DNA of 64,000 nt from Methanococcoides sp. AM1 (GCF_900774055.1 NZ_CAAGSW010000001.1:79797-143796), one strand, 5' to 3'; positions 8,690 to 18,408 are shown, counted from the first letter of the stretch. A program made the numbers and translations. The notes: generated by a model from the letters alone, not told the origin.

Positions 8690-9430
8690 ATGAGCTTTGA
8701 AGTTATCCCCGCAGTTGATATGAAAGGTGGAAAATGTGTCCAGCTTGTCCAGGGTGTCCCCGGAAGCGAGATGATTTCCCTTGATGACCCCGTACAAGTT
8801 GCTCTTGATTGGGTATCACAGGGAGCAAAGACACTGCACCTTATCGACCTTGACGGTGCGATCGAAGGAAGTCGCACAAATGCACCCATAATCAGGAAAA
8901 TCGTGGAAAAATGCAAGCCTCAGGGGATCTATATACAGGTAGGCGGAGGCATACGTTCCTTTGAGGACGCTGCTGCATTACTTGAGATCGGTGTTGATAG
9001 GGTCATCCTCAGTACTGCTGCATTGAAAGATCCTGAACTTATCAGCAGGCTTTCCAGTGAATTTGGAAGTGACCGTGTTAATGTTGCCCTTGATTCGAAG
9101 AACGGGAAGATCTCAATCGAAGGCTGGACAAAAGAATCCGAACACACAGCATTGGAGATGGGATCAATGTTCGAAGATAAGGGAGCTGGCACCATACTGT
9201 TCACGAACATCGATACAGAAGGACTTTTGAGCGGAGTTGACCCAAAACCTACTGAAGAGCTCGTAAAAGCCGTCAATATACCAGTGATCGCATCTGGAGG
9301 GGTTACAACACTTGAGGACATAGTCACCCTTAAAGATACAGGAGCAAGTGGTGTTGTTGTGGGAAGTGCCCTCTACAAGAAAAAGTTCACATTGACGGAA
9401 GCAATAAATACGATCACTAATCAAGTTTAA
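8690..9430 (+). CDS. hisA: Phosphoribosylformimino-AICAR ribotide isomerase (HisA)
   Basis: A 246-residue beta/alpha barrel that isomerises ProFAR to PRFAR in histidine synthesis. Family marks are VIPAVDMKGGKCVQLVQG at the N-terminus with the catalytic Asp, DLDGAIEGSRTN, the half-barrel phosphate motif VGGGIRS, and VIASGGVTTLEDI with GVVVGSALY near the C-terminus. Both phosphate-binding half-barrel repeats are present. It begins 12 bp after hisG and ends 24 bp before hisB, consistent with one transcript. GAGGC lies upstream of the ATG. Confidence 0.96.
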   Translation: MSFEVIPAVDMKGGKCVQLVQGVPGSEMISLDDPVQVALDWVSQGAKTLHLIDLDGAIEGSRTNAPIIRKIVEKCKPQGIYIQVGGGIRSFEDAAALLEIGVDRVILSTAALKDPELISRLSSEFGSDRVNVALDSKNGKISIEGWTKESEHTALEMGSMFEDKGAGTILFTNIDTEGLLSGVDPKPTEELVKAVNIPVIASGGVTTLEDIVTLKDTGASGVVVGSALYKKKFTLTEAINTITNQV

Positions 9431-9454
9431 GTACAGATCGGCAAGAGGAACAGT

Positions 9455-10030
9455 ATGAGAAATGCAAAGATCGCACGAAAGACGAAAGAGACGGATATTC
9501 GGATAGAACTTGACCTGGACGGCACAGGGTCATCAGAGATCAATACAGGTATCGGGTTCTTTGATCATATGCTCACATCCTTTGCAAGGCATGGAAATTT
9601 TGATCTGAAGGTCGATGCAACCGGTGATCTGATAGTTGATGAGCACCACCTCATAGAAGATACTGCCATTGTTCTGGGCCAGGCTATCGCAAACGCGATC
9701 GGTGATAAGAATGGGATCGCAAGGTTCGGAGAAGCTCGCATACCCATGGATGAAGCCCTGGCAGATGTAGTCCTTGATCTGGGCGGTCGAACTTACCTTG
9801 TGATAAATGCTGAATTCGAATCACCACGCGTTGGTGAGATGAATACACAGCTAGTCAGGCATTTCTTTGAGTCTCTGACAGAAAATGCAAAAATGAACCT
9901 GCATGCAACTGTTACAGGCTACAATGACCACCACAAGATAGAGGCACTTTTCAAAGCCTTCGCCTATGCACTTCGACGTGCAGTGAAAATCGAAGGTGAA
10001 GGTATCAAAAGCACAAAAGGCGTGCTTTAA
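9455..10030 (+). CDS. hisB: Imidazoleglycerol-phosphate dehydratase (HisB)
   Basis: A 191-residue monofunctional dehydratase acting on imidazoleglycerol phosphate. The metal-binding histidine motifs are intact: [35 protein letters not shown] and [20 protein letters not shown]. There is no phosphatase domain, unlike the enterobacterial fusion. It is the last gene of the hisG-hisA-hisB cluster, with AGGA before the ATG. A hairpin shared with the convergent MutS-like gene follows. Confidence 0.97.
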   Translation: MRNAKIARKTKETDIRIELDLDGTGSSEINTGIGFFDHMLTSFARHGNFDLKVDATGDLIVDEHHLIEDTAIVLGQAIANAIGDKNGIARFGEARIPMDEALADVVLDLGGRTYLVINAEFESPRVGEMNTQLVRHFFESLTENAKMNLHATVTGYNDHHKIEALFKAFAYALRRAVKIEGEGIKSTKGVL

Positions 10031-10052
10031 AGTTTAATTATCAAAATGTAAT

Positions 10053-10089
10053 TTCCAGGTAAGCCCCAAGCAACAGAGGCTTACTGGAA
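10053..10089. terminator. Bidirectional hairpin between hisB and the convergent MutS-like gene
   Basis: TTCCAG-GTAAGCC pairs with GGCTTAC-TGGAA across a 12-nt loop, with one bulged base. TTTTTCTTTT follows on the plus strand. The 3' arm contains the stop codon of the minus-strand gene (10081-10083). Confidence 0.6.
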
Positions 10090-12210
10090 TTTTTCTTTTA
10101 GTTTCCTATAGAACTCCTGTTCAATACCATCAGATCTTCTTGATAGCCTTTCAACTATGAGCTCAGGTGTGCTCTTTGCCACATAATTATATCTCGGGGT
10201 CCTCTCAACGATCAAGTTAAGGTCCTTGTCAAGACCACTAGCCTCAATTCCATCAACCCGCACAGGACATTCAGTATTCTCAAGAATAAGCTCCGAAAGA
10301 TGTGATACGAATATAGACATACTATTGCTGTTCTCTGAAAGGACCTCAAGGATACCACCGATTATCTTTGCAGATGCACCAGGCTCAGTAATAGATTCAA
10401 GTTCATCGGCAAGCACGATCTTGGGAGAATTGTTAGCAACTACCGAAAAATCAACAAGAGTAGTTTCAAATGCACCTGCATCCAGTGTTCCCTTGGATTT
10501 TCCAAAATAATAGAAACCTTCTGTAAGACCGACCTCAAGGTATTTTGCAGGGGTCGGGAAGCCCATATGAGCCAGAATTATGCATTGTGCCACCAGCTCG
10601 AGCATCGAGGTCTTTCCACCGGAATTCACACCACTCAATAACACAACACCGCTCTGGTTTCCATCGGGGTCACGTGTGGTCCCACCAACTGAGTAATCGA
10701 TAGGAACTACAGAACCATGCCGTGTTTTTATGAAAAGGTTCGTAGCATCTTCAAAGGCAATACCGGAACTTTCCATCAATTCCGGCATCTGGAGATCGAA
10801 CTCCCTGGCAAAACAACCTATAGAAAAACCGACATCGAAATCCAGTGCTTCACGCACCATCTTTTGTGCAATATCATGGTACATGGAAAGTGCCTTTGCA
10901 ATATTGCGTTTGTGCTGGACTTTCTTCCTCTGAATCTGGTTGGCTATCTGCTGCTTGAAGGCATAAAGCTGTTCCTGCTGCACTTCCAGTGGATGTGAGA
11001 TATCTTCAGGGAAGAATGATTCCAGAAGCAATAGCTCACCTTTCTCAAGACGAAGTTCGCTTGAAAGTCTTTCCTTTGCGTCCTTTACAACGGAATTATA
11101 GGAATGATAAAGCTCCTTTTCAAGCAGGTCCTTTATCTCGATCTTACCATTCATGACCTGAAGCATATCCTGACCACTGAGAGTAAGTTTACTTTGTTCA
11201 AGACATGAATTAAGAGTCGCGTTTGCACCGGATATTACTTCCGAAACACATTCATCTACCTTATCCGAGATCAGAACAAGGCGATCTATCGCAGCATCTG
11301 AACCGGCTTTCACATCTCCGCTACCATCAATAAGAGAAAGTGTGCTTTTAAGGTCCTCAAGGCGATCATCCCCGACCTCCCCCACAAACCCGATCCCTGA
11401 TGTACGCAACATCTGTGCCATTAGTATAGTGCTTTCCAGTGACCCGAGATTCTTTGCAAAGAATGCGATCTCAAGTTCCGGCACCATGTACCACATATCA
11501 ACTTTCTGAATATCGGTCATGAACTCAGGATCAATGTCTTCCGGGAGATCAAAAGCCATGCATTTGTCATCTGCTGCTAAAACATGTGAATAACCTCTTG
11601 CGACATCCACAAATTCCCCGCCCCCCCTGACAAGCTGGACGTCCATCAGATCACCATATATCTGCTTTGCGACCTCATACTGTTTGCTGTCGGTCGTAAG
11701 TATGGCACGATCGCGTATTTTAGGAATTGCACATTTGCATTCAAGGGTTCTGATGCAGGACAGAAGGGAAACAAGATCCTGATTATCACCCATTATACGA
11801 GCTGTTTCCATATAGCCTGCTGTGGCTGTGCGTATTTCCTCTATCTTATCCCTTTTGCTTTCAGGATATGGAATATAGACATGCAGCTTATCCTTTGCAT
11901 ACTTTGTATGACTGAACTGCTTAATGATATCAAGAAGACGTTCATAGATATCAACACCCTCTTTTGTCTTTAGAAAATCATTCATGGTAACCCCTTCGAA
12001 CTGCGCCCGAACCTCATGTACTAGGGAGATGGCATAACGCTGACCGACACCTTCTACTTCGGATATACCTGCAATATCCCCACCCATAATGGCTTCAAGA
12101 GCAGCATTCTCACTGCCAAAATGGTCTTCAAACCTCTTTGCCATCTTTTCTCCTATACGCGGAATATCCTGTAGACCTTTCATAATTTCACCTTGTAGTC
12201 CATCGGTCAT
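10081..12210 (-). CDS. MutS-like ATPase with N-terminal helix-hairpin-helix
   Basis: A 709-residue protein. Residues about 10-70 contain two helix-hairpin-helix elements (LQDIPRIGEKMAKRFEDHFG and ISEVEGVGQRYAISL). A long central region has a helical, clamp-like composition. The C-terminal MutS-type ATPase has Walker A GVNSGGKTS near 530, Walker B IVLADELES near 600 and a VSHLSE switch-like motif. The mismatch-recognition domain I of classical MutS is not apparent, so this is an archaeal MutS-related family rather than canonical mismatch repair. Its ATG overlaps the stop of the upstream DUF4130-type gene (ATGA), making the two coupled. DNA repair or recombination intermediates are the likely substrate (inference). 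Confidence 0.87.
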   Translation of the reverse strand: MTDGLQGEIMKGLQDIPRIGEKMAKRFEDHFGSENAALEAIMGGDIAGISEVEGVGQRYAISLVHEVRAQFEGVTMNDFLKTKEGVDIYERLLDIIKQFSHTKYAKDKLHVYIPYPESKRDKIEEIRTATAGYMETARIMGDNQDLVSLLSCIRTLECKCAIPKIRDRAILTTDSKQYEVAKQIYGDLMDVQLVRGGGEFVDVARGYSHVLAADDKCMAFDLPEDIDPEFMTDIQKVDMWYMVPELEIAFFAKNLGSLESTILMAQMLRTSGIGFVGEVGDDRLEDLKSTLSLIDGSGDVKAGSDAAIDRLVLISDKVDECVSEVISGANATLNSCLEQSKLTLSGQDMLQVMNGKIEIKDLLEKELYHSYNSVVKDAKERLSSELRLEKGELLLLESFFPEDISHPLEVQQEQLYAFKQQIANQIQRKKVQHKRNIAKALSMYHDIAQKMVREALDFDVGFSIGCFAREFDLQMPELMESSGIAFEDATNLFIKTRHGSVVPIDYSVGGTTRDPDGNQSGVVLLSGVNSGGKTSMLELVAQCIILAHMGFPTPAKYLEVGLTEGFYYFGKSKGTLDAGAFETTLVDFSVVANNSPKIVLADELESITEPGASAKIIGGILEVLSENSNSMSIFVSHLSELILENTECPVRVDGIEASGLDKDLNLIVERTPRYNYVAKSTPELIVERLSRRSDGIEQEFYRKLKEKFQ

Positions 12211-13040
12211 GCAAAACTGTCAAGCCTGCAATTTGCTATACCTCTCTCGACCTTGTATCGATCCCTCTTCGCCATCTTGCTCATTGAAGCTGAGAACTTT
12301 GGCTGCATCTTCTTTGCGAGACCGATGTTTCGACGTGATTCAATCATCTGTGAGTCATAATAGACATCCCACAGATCATCAACATCATCTGATCCTGATG
12401 TTGACTGGAGACTTTCAATAAAAGCTGCCGTTATCTTTGCAAAGCGATCAAGTCCTATGAGATCACCATTGCCCACCCATGCTGTGGAATTCACAATCAC
12501 AGCAACAGGAACATCGGGGTTTTTCCTTGCCAGCCAACTGCAGAAAAGCTCACCTATATCGTGTGGTGAATCGATCACAACAGATAATATCCCACCTTTG
12601 AACTCCGGCCGTGAGAACATGCATAGTCTTTCATATGCCCTTGACACATCGCGCATGTAATTGTAGTACCTTTTTGCAAGCCTTCCCTTGCCGGAATAAA
12701 GCTGATCAGTATCCCCATTGCATGAAACGATCAATTGTACCAGCTCAACCGGGTCACAGTCCTTGTGCCTAAGAAGAAGGTCCACATAACGCAGGGGATT
12801 CGGATCGAAACGTGCCATTCGTGTTTTTCGCTTGCCAAAGATCTCTTTTGAAAGCGATTCAGCCCTTCCACAAGGAGTGAAACCTAATCTCCGGACCTGA
12901 CAATTCGAACCTGAAAAACGAAGTTTACGATCAAGTTCCCCTACATCCTTTGCAAAGACCAGTTCAGCATCGGGATCATCCCTGAAACAGGAACATGCAA
13001 GAAGGACGCCATCCACAGTAGGATTAAAAGCTATTATCAT
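12207..13040 (-). CDS. TIGR03915/DUF4130-type putative DNA metabolism protein
   Basis: A 277-residue protein whose C-terminal half (from about FGKRKTRMARFDPNPLRYVDLLL) has features of DUF4130/TIGR03915, a family regularly paired with the radical SAM protein encoded upstream. No catalytic motif is identifiable by eye. The C-terminus is basic (KMQPKFSASMSKMAKRDRYKVE). Its ATG at 13040 overlaps the upstream stop as ATGA, and its own stop overlaps the next ATG in the same way, so three genes are translationally coupled. The family has no established biochemical function; a DNA-processing role is inferred from partners. Confidence 0.6.
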   Translation of the reverse strand: MIIAFNPTVDGVLLACSCFRDDPDAELVFAKDVGELDRKLRFSGSNCQVRRLGFTPCGRAESLSKEIFGKRKTRMARFDPNPLRYVDLLLRHKDCDPVELVQLIVSCNGDTDQLYSGKGRLAKRYYNYMRDVSRAYERLCMFSRPEFKGGILSVVIDSPHDIGELFCSWLARKNPDVPVAVIVNSTAWVGNGDLIGLDRFAKITAAFIESLQSTSGSDDVDDLWDVYYDSQMIESRRNIGLAKKMQPKFSASMSKMAKRDRYKVERGIANCRLDSFA

Positions 13041-14176
13041 GAACATGCCCCCATGAAAGATGCCAGATTTGCCTGCCTGGAACCGTTTATCGAAATATAT
13101 GGTCGTGCATGGGTTACAACAACACCCATACGCGCGAGCTCCTGCTCAGAGGCTATGGGACGTGTACGTATGATCCGGTTTGCACTTATCGGGCCGATCC
13201 CGGGTACCAGAAGCAGATCGGACATATCCGCAGAATTGATATCCACCGGGAATAGATCAGGTTGTGATTGCGCGAGCATTACTTTAGGATCAGAATTTCC
13301 AAGAAAGCCATGTTCATCATAGACATCATCAAAATCATTTGCCTTCAACCCATAATCCTTCAGCAGGAAAGACATCTGATACAATCTCTGTTCACGCCAT
13401 TTCGGTGATGGCTTGCCGTCCTCAAGCGGAGTGTCAGGAACAGGATCAAAGCTCATAAAATACGGTCTTCTAAGCTCATACTTGTCCATGAACTTATCAA
13501 CCGTCCTCACAATATCCTTGTCAGATTCCGACACCGCACCAACTACGAACTGTGTATCATTGGCTCCAACCAACCTGCCCATCCCAGAATACTCTTTCCT
13601 CTTCTTCTGTATGAGGTCCTTTGTCCATTTGAGTCTCTGGAGAACATCGTTCTTATAATCGAAATTCGGACATATCTCTGAGTAGTTCACTGAATTTGTA
13701 GTCTCTGCATTTACACCGAACTTGTTTGCATGTTCAGCTATTTGCTCAAGTAAGTACTTAGGAGTGCCTGGCATCACCCGTATATTGATGTAGCCTTTGA
13801 ATCCCTGCCCTCTCAAAAGCTCAACAACTTCCAGCTGCTTCTGTGATGTCTGCTCGGCGTCACCCATTATGCCGGAAGAGAGGAACAAACCCTCGATAGC
13901 ATTCCTTCTGTAAAAGGACCAGGTGATCTTTGCGATCTCCTCAGGATCAAGTGTTGCCCTCATTGTATCCCTTTCACAGCGATTCGGGCAATAAGCACAC
14001 TCTCCTGCACAGGAATTTGATAATAATGTCTTATAAAGTTGTATGCATCTTCCATCGGGACCGAACGCATGGCAGACTGCACTCTGGTTGCAGCTGTCAT
14101 ATTTAGTTCCTGAGGAGAGTAATTTCATCCTCTCCGATAATGTCAGGTGTTGTTCGTTCCTTCGTTCAGCAATCAT
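13037..14176 (-). CDS. Putative DNA modification/repair radical SAM protein (TIGR03916-like)
   Basis: From the ATG at 14176 the protein has 379 residues. The radical SAM cluster motif CAGECAYC is at 56-63, preceded by extra conserved cysteines (YDSCNQSAVC, GRC). Other family-like segments are LSSGIMGDAEQT and a FDPVPDTPLEDG stretch. The C-terminus has a helix-hairpin-helix (INSADMSDLLLVPGIGPISA), pointing to DNA binding. This is the radical SAM family that co-occurs with TIGR03915 or uracil-DNA-glycosylase-like proteins; its reaction is unknown. An upstream in-frame extension to 14257 is possible, but a TATA box at 14200-14207 supports the shorter, leaderless form. Confidence 0.85.
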   Translation of the reverse strand: MIAERRNEQHLTLSERMKLLSSGTKYDSCNQSAVCHAFGPDGRCIQLYKTLLSNSCAGECAYCPNRCERDTMRATLDPEEIAKITWSFYRRNAIEGLFLSSGIMGDAEQTSQKQLEVVELLRGQGFKGYINIRVMPGTPKYLLEQIAEHANKFGVNAETTNSVNYSEICPNFDYKNDVLQRLKWTKDLIQKKRKEYSGMGRLVGANDTQFVVGAVSESDKDIVRTVDKFMDKYELRRPYFMSFDPVPDTPLEDGKPSPKWREQRLYQMSFLLKDYGLKANDFDDVYDEHGFLGNSDPKVMLAQSQPDLFPVDINSADMSDLLLVPGIGPISANRIIRTRPIASEQELARMGVVVTHARPYISINGSRQANLASFMGACS

Positions 14177-14199
14177 CAATTGATAGATTGCAACATAGC

Positions 14200-14207
14200 T
14201 ATATAAT
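14200..14207 (-). promoter_or_regulatory. TATA box for a leaderless radical SAM transcript
   Basis: GATTATATAGC on the minus strand lies about 25 bp upstream of the ATG at 14176. That spacing would place the transcription start at or next to the start codon. No Shine-Dalgarno element precedes this ATG. Confidence 0.45.
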
Positions 14208-14253
14208 CGCCAGCCAAGCGGAGTGAAAGTATTATTTTCAAAAAAAGAGAAGA

Positions 14254-14769
14254 TCATTCCTTCACATGTATGTCAAGCTTGATCTTTGTGACAGGTTCCA
14301 GCTTCTTCCATTCTATTGTCGTATCTTCATCAAGAACACAGTTCTTAACAGATTTTTCCGAGAACTCGCCGTTTATCTCATAGACGTAAAGACCTTCTTC
14401 ACCATCTGTAGAAACAATAACTTCTCGATCGCCTTTCTTCTGGACTTTGATAGCTGCAACTCCACGAAGAGCGTCAAGTAACGTTGTACCTTTTTCTACC
14501 TCTATTGATTTTGTAGGTGCAAACACATTCATAGCAAGGTAAATATTCTCCCGGTTTGGCTTCAACACGTGAGTTTTCCCGAAGATCTTTCGCTCAACAA
14601 GGTCAGCCTCTTCTAATATCTTAACGTGCTTTGCAGCCACAGGCACAGAAATACCCAACATTCTGGCAAGTTCAGATATGTGCTTCTCCCCCTCATCAAG
14701 CAATTCAAGCATCCTGACACGTGTATCGCTTCCCAGGGCATGGAAGACTTTATTATCTAACTGACTCAT
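14254..14769 (-). CDS. ArsR-type winged-helix transcriptional regulator
   Basis: 171 residues. The N-terminus (KVFHALGSDTRVRMLELLDE, then ISELARMLGISVPVAAKHVKIL) is a clear ArsR/HTH-20-type winged helix at about 5-75. The C-terminal 90 residues (EVEKGTTLLDALRGVAAIKV...LYVYEINGE) resemble a small ligand-binding module with DUF4430-like flavour. No metal-binding cysteines are visible, so metal sensing is not supported. It lies immediately upstream, on the same strand, of the radical SAM/DUF4130/MutS-like run and may control it or itself. The target is unknown. Confidence 0.85.
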   Translation of the reverse strand: MSQLDNKVFHALGSDTRVRMLELLDEGEKHISELARMLGISVPVAAKHVKILEEADLVERKIFGKTHVLKPNRENIYLAMNVFAPTKSIEVEKGTTLLDALRGVAAIKVQKKGDREVIVSTDGEEGLYVYEINGEFSEKSVKNCVLDEDTTIEWKKLEPVTKIKLDIHVKE

Positions 14770-14856
14770 AAGTTTAAAGGGAGTTTTATCATATATAAAC
14801 TTGTTGTCACGCCGTTAACTCTTAACATATTTTCGTTATCCCCATGAAGCAGAATT

Positions 14857-15582
14857 TCATTTTATACCCATTCTTCCAAGTGCCCCCAGACTTTTGAGCA
14901 CATCCTCTTCACACTTATTCTCTATGATTTTAATTGCCTTACTTTTGTTAAGCAACCCTGAAAAGGATGAAAAATCAATATTGCCCCCACCAATAAAGAA
15001 ATGGTCATCAATTTCCCCATTATTATCGTGCAGGTGAAAATGCGAGATCGATTCTCCCATATCCAGGAAATTGTTAAGGTTGCCCAATGTGTTCGCATGC
15101 CCAACATCCAGAGTAAAGCCATTACTTCCAAGATCAAGTTCAGGGTGTCTAAGTAAAAAACAATCCCATTTTGGCATGTTCTCGATACAGATCCTGACAC
15201 CTGTATCCTTTGATATACCCTCAAGGTCAAGAATTGATCTTTCAAATGCCCTCTGTGCATGTATCATATCCACAGGATAGGAAAAATATCCGGGATGAAC
15301 AACCAGAACATCAGAATCCAGCTCATTGCATATGTCAGCCATCTCTTTGACCAGACTGATAGCTGCAAGGCGTATTGGTTCTCTCAGGCTGGAGAGGTTC
15401 ATATCAGTGCTTGGGGCGTGGACAGTATACTTCATGTTATAAGAGTATGCAAGTTCTTCCTCGCGGAAGAGGTCATGTGCACCTTCAGAGAAGATCTCTG
15501 CACAATTTGCCATCGGTTCGATCTTTTCAAGTGCTTCCGAAAGTGGAAGCTCATGAAAAGCAAAGGATGATACACCTATCAC
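14857..15582 (-). CDS. Sugar phosphate isomerase/epimerase-like TIM barrel (AP endonuclease family 2 fold)
   Basis: 241 residues of the xylose isomerase-like superfamily. Typical strands carry metal ligands: MKYTVHAPSTDMNLSS, VLVVHPGYFS, VRICIENMPKW, FTLDVGHANTLGN, ISHFHLHDNNGEIDDHFFIGGGNIDF, and a terminal KIIENKCEED. The His, Glu and Asp residues for metal binding are all present. Archaeal members are annotated either as sugar-phosphate isomerases or as endonuclease IV-like; the sequence is shorter than Nfo and lacks some of its motifs. Substrate unknown. It stands alone between the ArsR gene and a divergent surface-protein gene. Confidence 0.85.
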   Translation of the reverse strand: MIGVSSFAFHELPLSEALEKIEPMANCAEIFSEGAHDLFREEELAYSYNMKYTVHAPSTDMNLSSLREPIRLAAISLVKEMADICNELDSDVLVVHPGYFSYPVDMIHAQRAFERSILDLEGISKDTGVRICIENMPKWDCFLLRHPELDLGSNGFTLDVGHANTLGNLNNFLDMGESISHFHLHDNNGEIDDHFFIGGGNIDFSSFSGLLNKSKAIKIIENKCEEDVLKSLGALGRMGIK

Positions 15583-15804
15583 ATTGTCAACTCCACAGAT
15601 GCTACTAACTTATCGAATATATTTGTGTTCACTGAGGATCTCATCTAAAATTTAGAGTTTTGCGGCATGTAACCTGAAAGAATGCAATTAAGATTTCATG
15701 TATAATGACAGTAAATTTTATTTGATTCCAGAGCCTCATTGTTATCCATAATACTTATGAATATATTGTTTTTATAATGACATATGAGATCTTTTTTCAA
15801 AATA

Positions 15805-15817
15805 GTTATATATATAG
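15805..15817 (+). promoter_or_regulatory. TATA box of the large PKD/DUF4430 surface-protein gene
   Basis: AGTTATATATATAG lies about 60 bp before the ATG and predicts a start near 15840. GGTGA follows at the correct distance from the start codon. Confidence 0.5.
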
Positions 15818-15871
15818 AAGACAACAGTAACCATTCAAAATTAAAAACATTATCTAAATAGGTGAGAACAT

Positions 15872-18394
15872 ATGAATATAACAAGAACAAAAGTGTTTTT
15901 TAATAAAATAAGTATAATCTTATTAACACTGATGATATTATCCATTCCGGCAGCAGCAGCTGGAGATGAGATAACAGCAACACAAACACTTTCTGAGACC
16001 ACAGCCAGTCCTGGTGACACAATTGATGTGACTGTTCAGATGACAATGAACACTAATCTAAAAGCACTAACATATCAAGCAGATGTTCCGGATGGCTGGA
16101 CGGTTTCCTGGCAAAATGATTACATAGCTGAATTCAAATCCAACACATCCGAATGGATATGGGCTTCGCAGTACCCAGCAGGATTTACCCGTAGCATTAC
16201 ATACCAACTGGAGATACCGGAATCAACATTCGGCGGAACCTACACGCTCACAGGAGCTGCATCCGGTTATGAAATAACTCCAATAGCCACGACCGGACAG
16301 ACACAACTAACCGTAACAGGACCAACACCACCCCTTCCAGCAGCTGACTTTGAGGCAAATGCTACATCAGGACTCGAATCTTTGACCGTCCAGTTCACCG
16401 ACCTCTCAATAAATACGGATACATGGGTATGGGATTTTAACAACGACGGCGAGATTGACTCAACGGAACAAAACCCTGTGTATGAATTCACAAACCCAGG
16501 GGTTTACACGGTTTCCCTTAAGGCAAACAATTCATATGGAGAAATTACTGAGACAAAAGAAGACCTGATCACTGTTTCCAGAGATACGGTTGAAGTCTAC
16601 AGTGGTACAGTTTCACTTTATCCGGATGAAAGAACCGCCCTTGGTGCACTTAATGCAACCGGCATGACCATTGGCTTTGATGATTCTAATATGATTGTTT
16701 CAATTGACGGGCATGCATCTGATTGGGATAACGAAAGTAACTTCTGGCAATTCTATTTGAACGGTGCTTTTGCTACGGATGGATTGGCAGAAGCTGTCGT
16801 TGAACATGGCGATGTTGTTGAGCTTATCCTCACAAGTAGCGAAGTCATAAGTTGGGATCCTTTCGTATCCGAGATGAACGAATGGGATGTAAAGGCCACC
16901 GTTACGATCAATGTTATTGACAAAATATCCCCTGTAGCAACGCTGATCTCGATCACACCGAACCCGGCTGCTGAAGGCGAGGAGGTCACATTCAACGGAA
17001 CCGGAGTGGATGATGATGGGGCTGTTGTAGGCTACAACTGGACATCCAGCATTGATGGCCCGTTAAGCACCTCTGCTAATTTCAGCACATCAGATCTTTC
17101 GATCGGAACACACACCATTTACTTCAAGGTACAGAACGATATCGGACATTGGTCCTATGAAGTTCAGGACACACTCGAGATCATTGATGACATTGCCCCT
17201 GAGGTAACTATCGAGGAAGTTGCAACTCCAACAAATGTGGCCAATACAACGATCACAGGCACTTTTGTAGAAAAGCACCTTGACCAGATCACAGTAAATG
17301 GCATAAACGCTACAATTGGAGATGGCACATACTCAGCAGAATTGACACTTGAAGAAGGAATGAACACGATCACAGTTGTTGCTACTGACACCACAGGCAA
17401 CACAGCTACTGAGACAACACAGATCGTACTTGACACAATTGCACCTGTGATCTATTCAACTTTCACCCACAATAGCACTCATGGAATGATTGATGTAACA
17501 TCTTCTGAAAACGTTACAGAATTAGAAGTAAATGTTAATTCCAATCCAATAGTGATTGCTCCTAATGGCGATCTTATGTGGACAGGATCATTCCTGCTTG
17601 AAGATGAAAGCACATTCAATGTCAATGTAACTGGTACTGATGCTGCAGGCAACATTGGTTCAAGTAGTTCTACAGCCTTTGTAGAAACAGTCGAGTTTGT
17701 AAATGGAACTGCATTATTCAATAGCAGTACACATGGCACATCTATTAAATTCAGTGCCGCAAACGTCACCAATGCTAGCATTATCGTAACAGAAAGTACG
17801 AATCCAATGGCAAATTTGACAGATGAATATGTAGGATTGCACTTCATAAACGTAGAACTTGATGACAATCTTGCAGGTAATATGACAGATGCCATGATCG
17901 CAATACCAATAAGCACATTCAACCCTCTGCCTGATGGAATAACTAAAACTGATGTCAAGATCCATTATTACAATGCAACATCAGACAGTTGGGAAGAACT
18001 CGACACTTCAATCGAGATAATTGATGGCGAAGAATGCTGGGTCACACATGTAACTCACTTCTCCATCTACGCAGCAATTGCACCAACTCCAGTAGTAGAA
18101 GAGCCAGAGCCAACAACTAGACCACGTTCCTCAGGTGATAGCAGCGGTTCAAGAGCCAATATCATCACCAGCACTACTGAAATTACAGATACTGAAGAAG
18201 AAGAAGAAGAAGTGCAAGCACAGGATGAAGAGGAAAGTACCACATCTGTCGATTCAGAAACAACAACTCCAAGTGTTGGATCTGAGACCGAGGACAATGA
18301 AGAAAATGCCAGGAACGTTCCTATGATGGATGGCGTGCTTGGAACATGCGCTATTGTCATTGTTGGTATGTACCTCATACGCAGAAGAGACTAA
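15872..18394 (+). CDS. Large secreted surface protein: beta-sandwich, PKD, DUF4430-like and PGF-pre-PGF-like domains with C-terminal TM tail
   Basis: 840 residues with a signal peptide (cleavage near AAAAG, about 33). Residues about 35-145 form the same SPGDT...VTVQM beta-sandwich found in several proteins further right. A PKD domain at 155-235 contains WVWDFNNDGEIDSTEQNP. A DUF4430-like module at about 240-345 contains FWQFYLNGAFATDG. Ig/PKD-like repeats follow, then a PGF-pre-PGF-like domain near 610-730 (VTHVTHFSIYAAI). A Ser/Glu-rich linker with a six-Glu run leads to one membrane helix and RRRD. The tail carries VPMMDG instead of the PGF triad. It is probably anchored at the cell surface; binding partner unknown. 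GGTGA precedes the ATG. Confidence 0.82.
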   Translation: MNITRTKVFFNKISIILLTLMILSIPAAAAGDEITATQTLSETTASPGDTIDVTVQMTMNTNLKALTYQADVPDGWTVSWQNDYIAEFKSNTSEWIWASQYPAGFTRSITYQLEIPESTFGGTYTLTGAASGYEITPIATTGQTQLTVTGPTPPLPAADFEANATSGLESLTVQFTDLSINTDTWVWDFNNDGEIDSTEQNPVYEFTNPGVYTVSLKANNSYGEITETKEDLITVSRDTVEVYSGTVSLYPDERTALGALNATGMTIGFDDSNMIVSIDGHASDWDNESNFWQFYLNGAFATDGLAEAVVEHGDVVELILTSSEVISWDPFVSEMNEWDVKATVTINVIDKISPVATLISITPNPAAEGEEVTFNGTGVDDDGAVVGYNWTSSIDGPLSTSANFSTSDLSIGTHTIYFKVQNDIGHWSYEVQDTLEIIDDIAPEVTIEEVATPTNVANTTITGTFVEKHLDQITVNGINATIGDGTYSAELTLEEGMNTITVVATDTTGNTATETTQIVLDTIAPVIYSTFTHNSTHGMIDVTSSENVTELEVNVNSNPIVIAPNGDLMWTGSFLLEDESTFNVNVTGTDAAGNIGSSSSTAFVETVEFVNGTALFNSSTHGTSIKFSAANVTNASIIVTESTNPMANLTDEYVGLHFINVELDDNLAGNMTDAMIAIPISTFNPLPDGITKTDVKIHYYNATSDSWEELDTSIEIIDGEECWVTHVTHFSIYAAIAPTPVVEEPEPTTRPRSSGDSSGSRANIITSTTEITDTEEEEEEVQAQDEEESTTSVDSETTTPSVGSETEDNEENARNVPMMDGVLGTCAIVIVGMYLIRRRD

Positions 18395-18408
18395 GCGAAA
18401 GCAATCGA

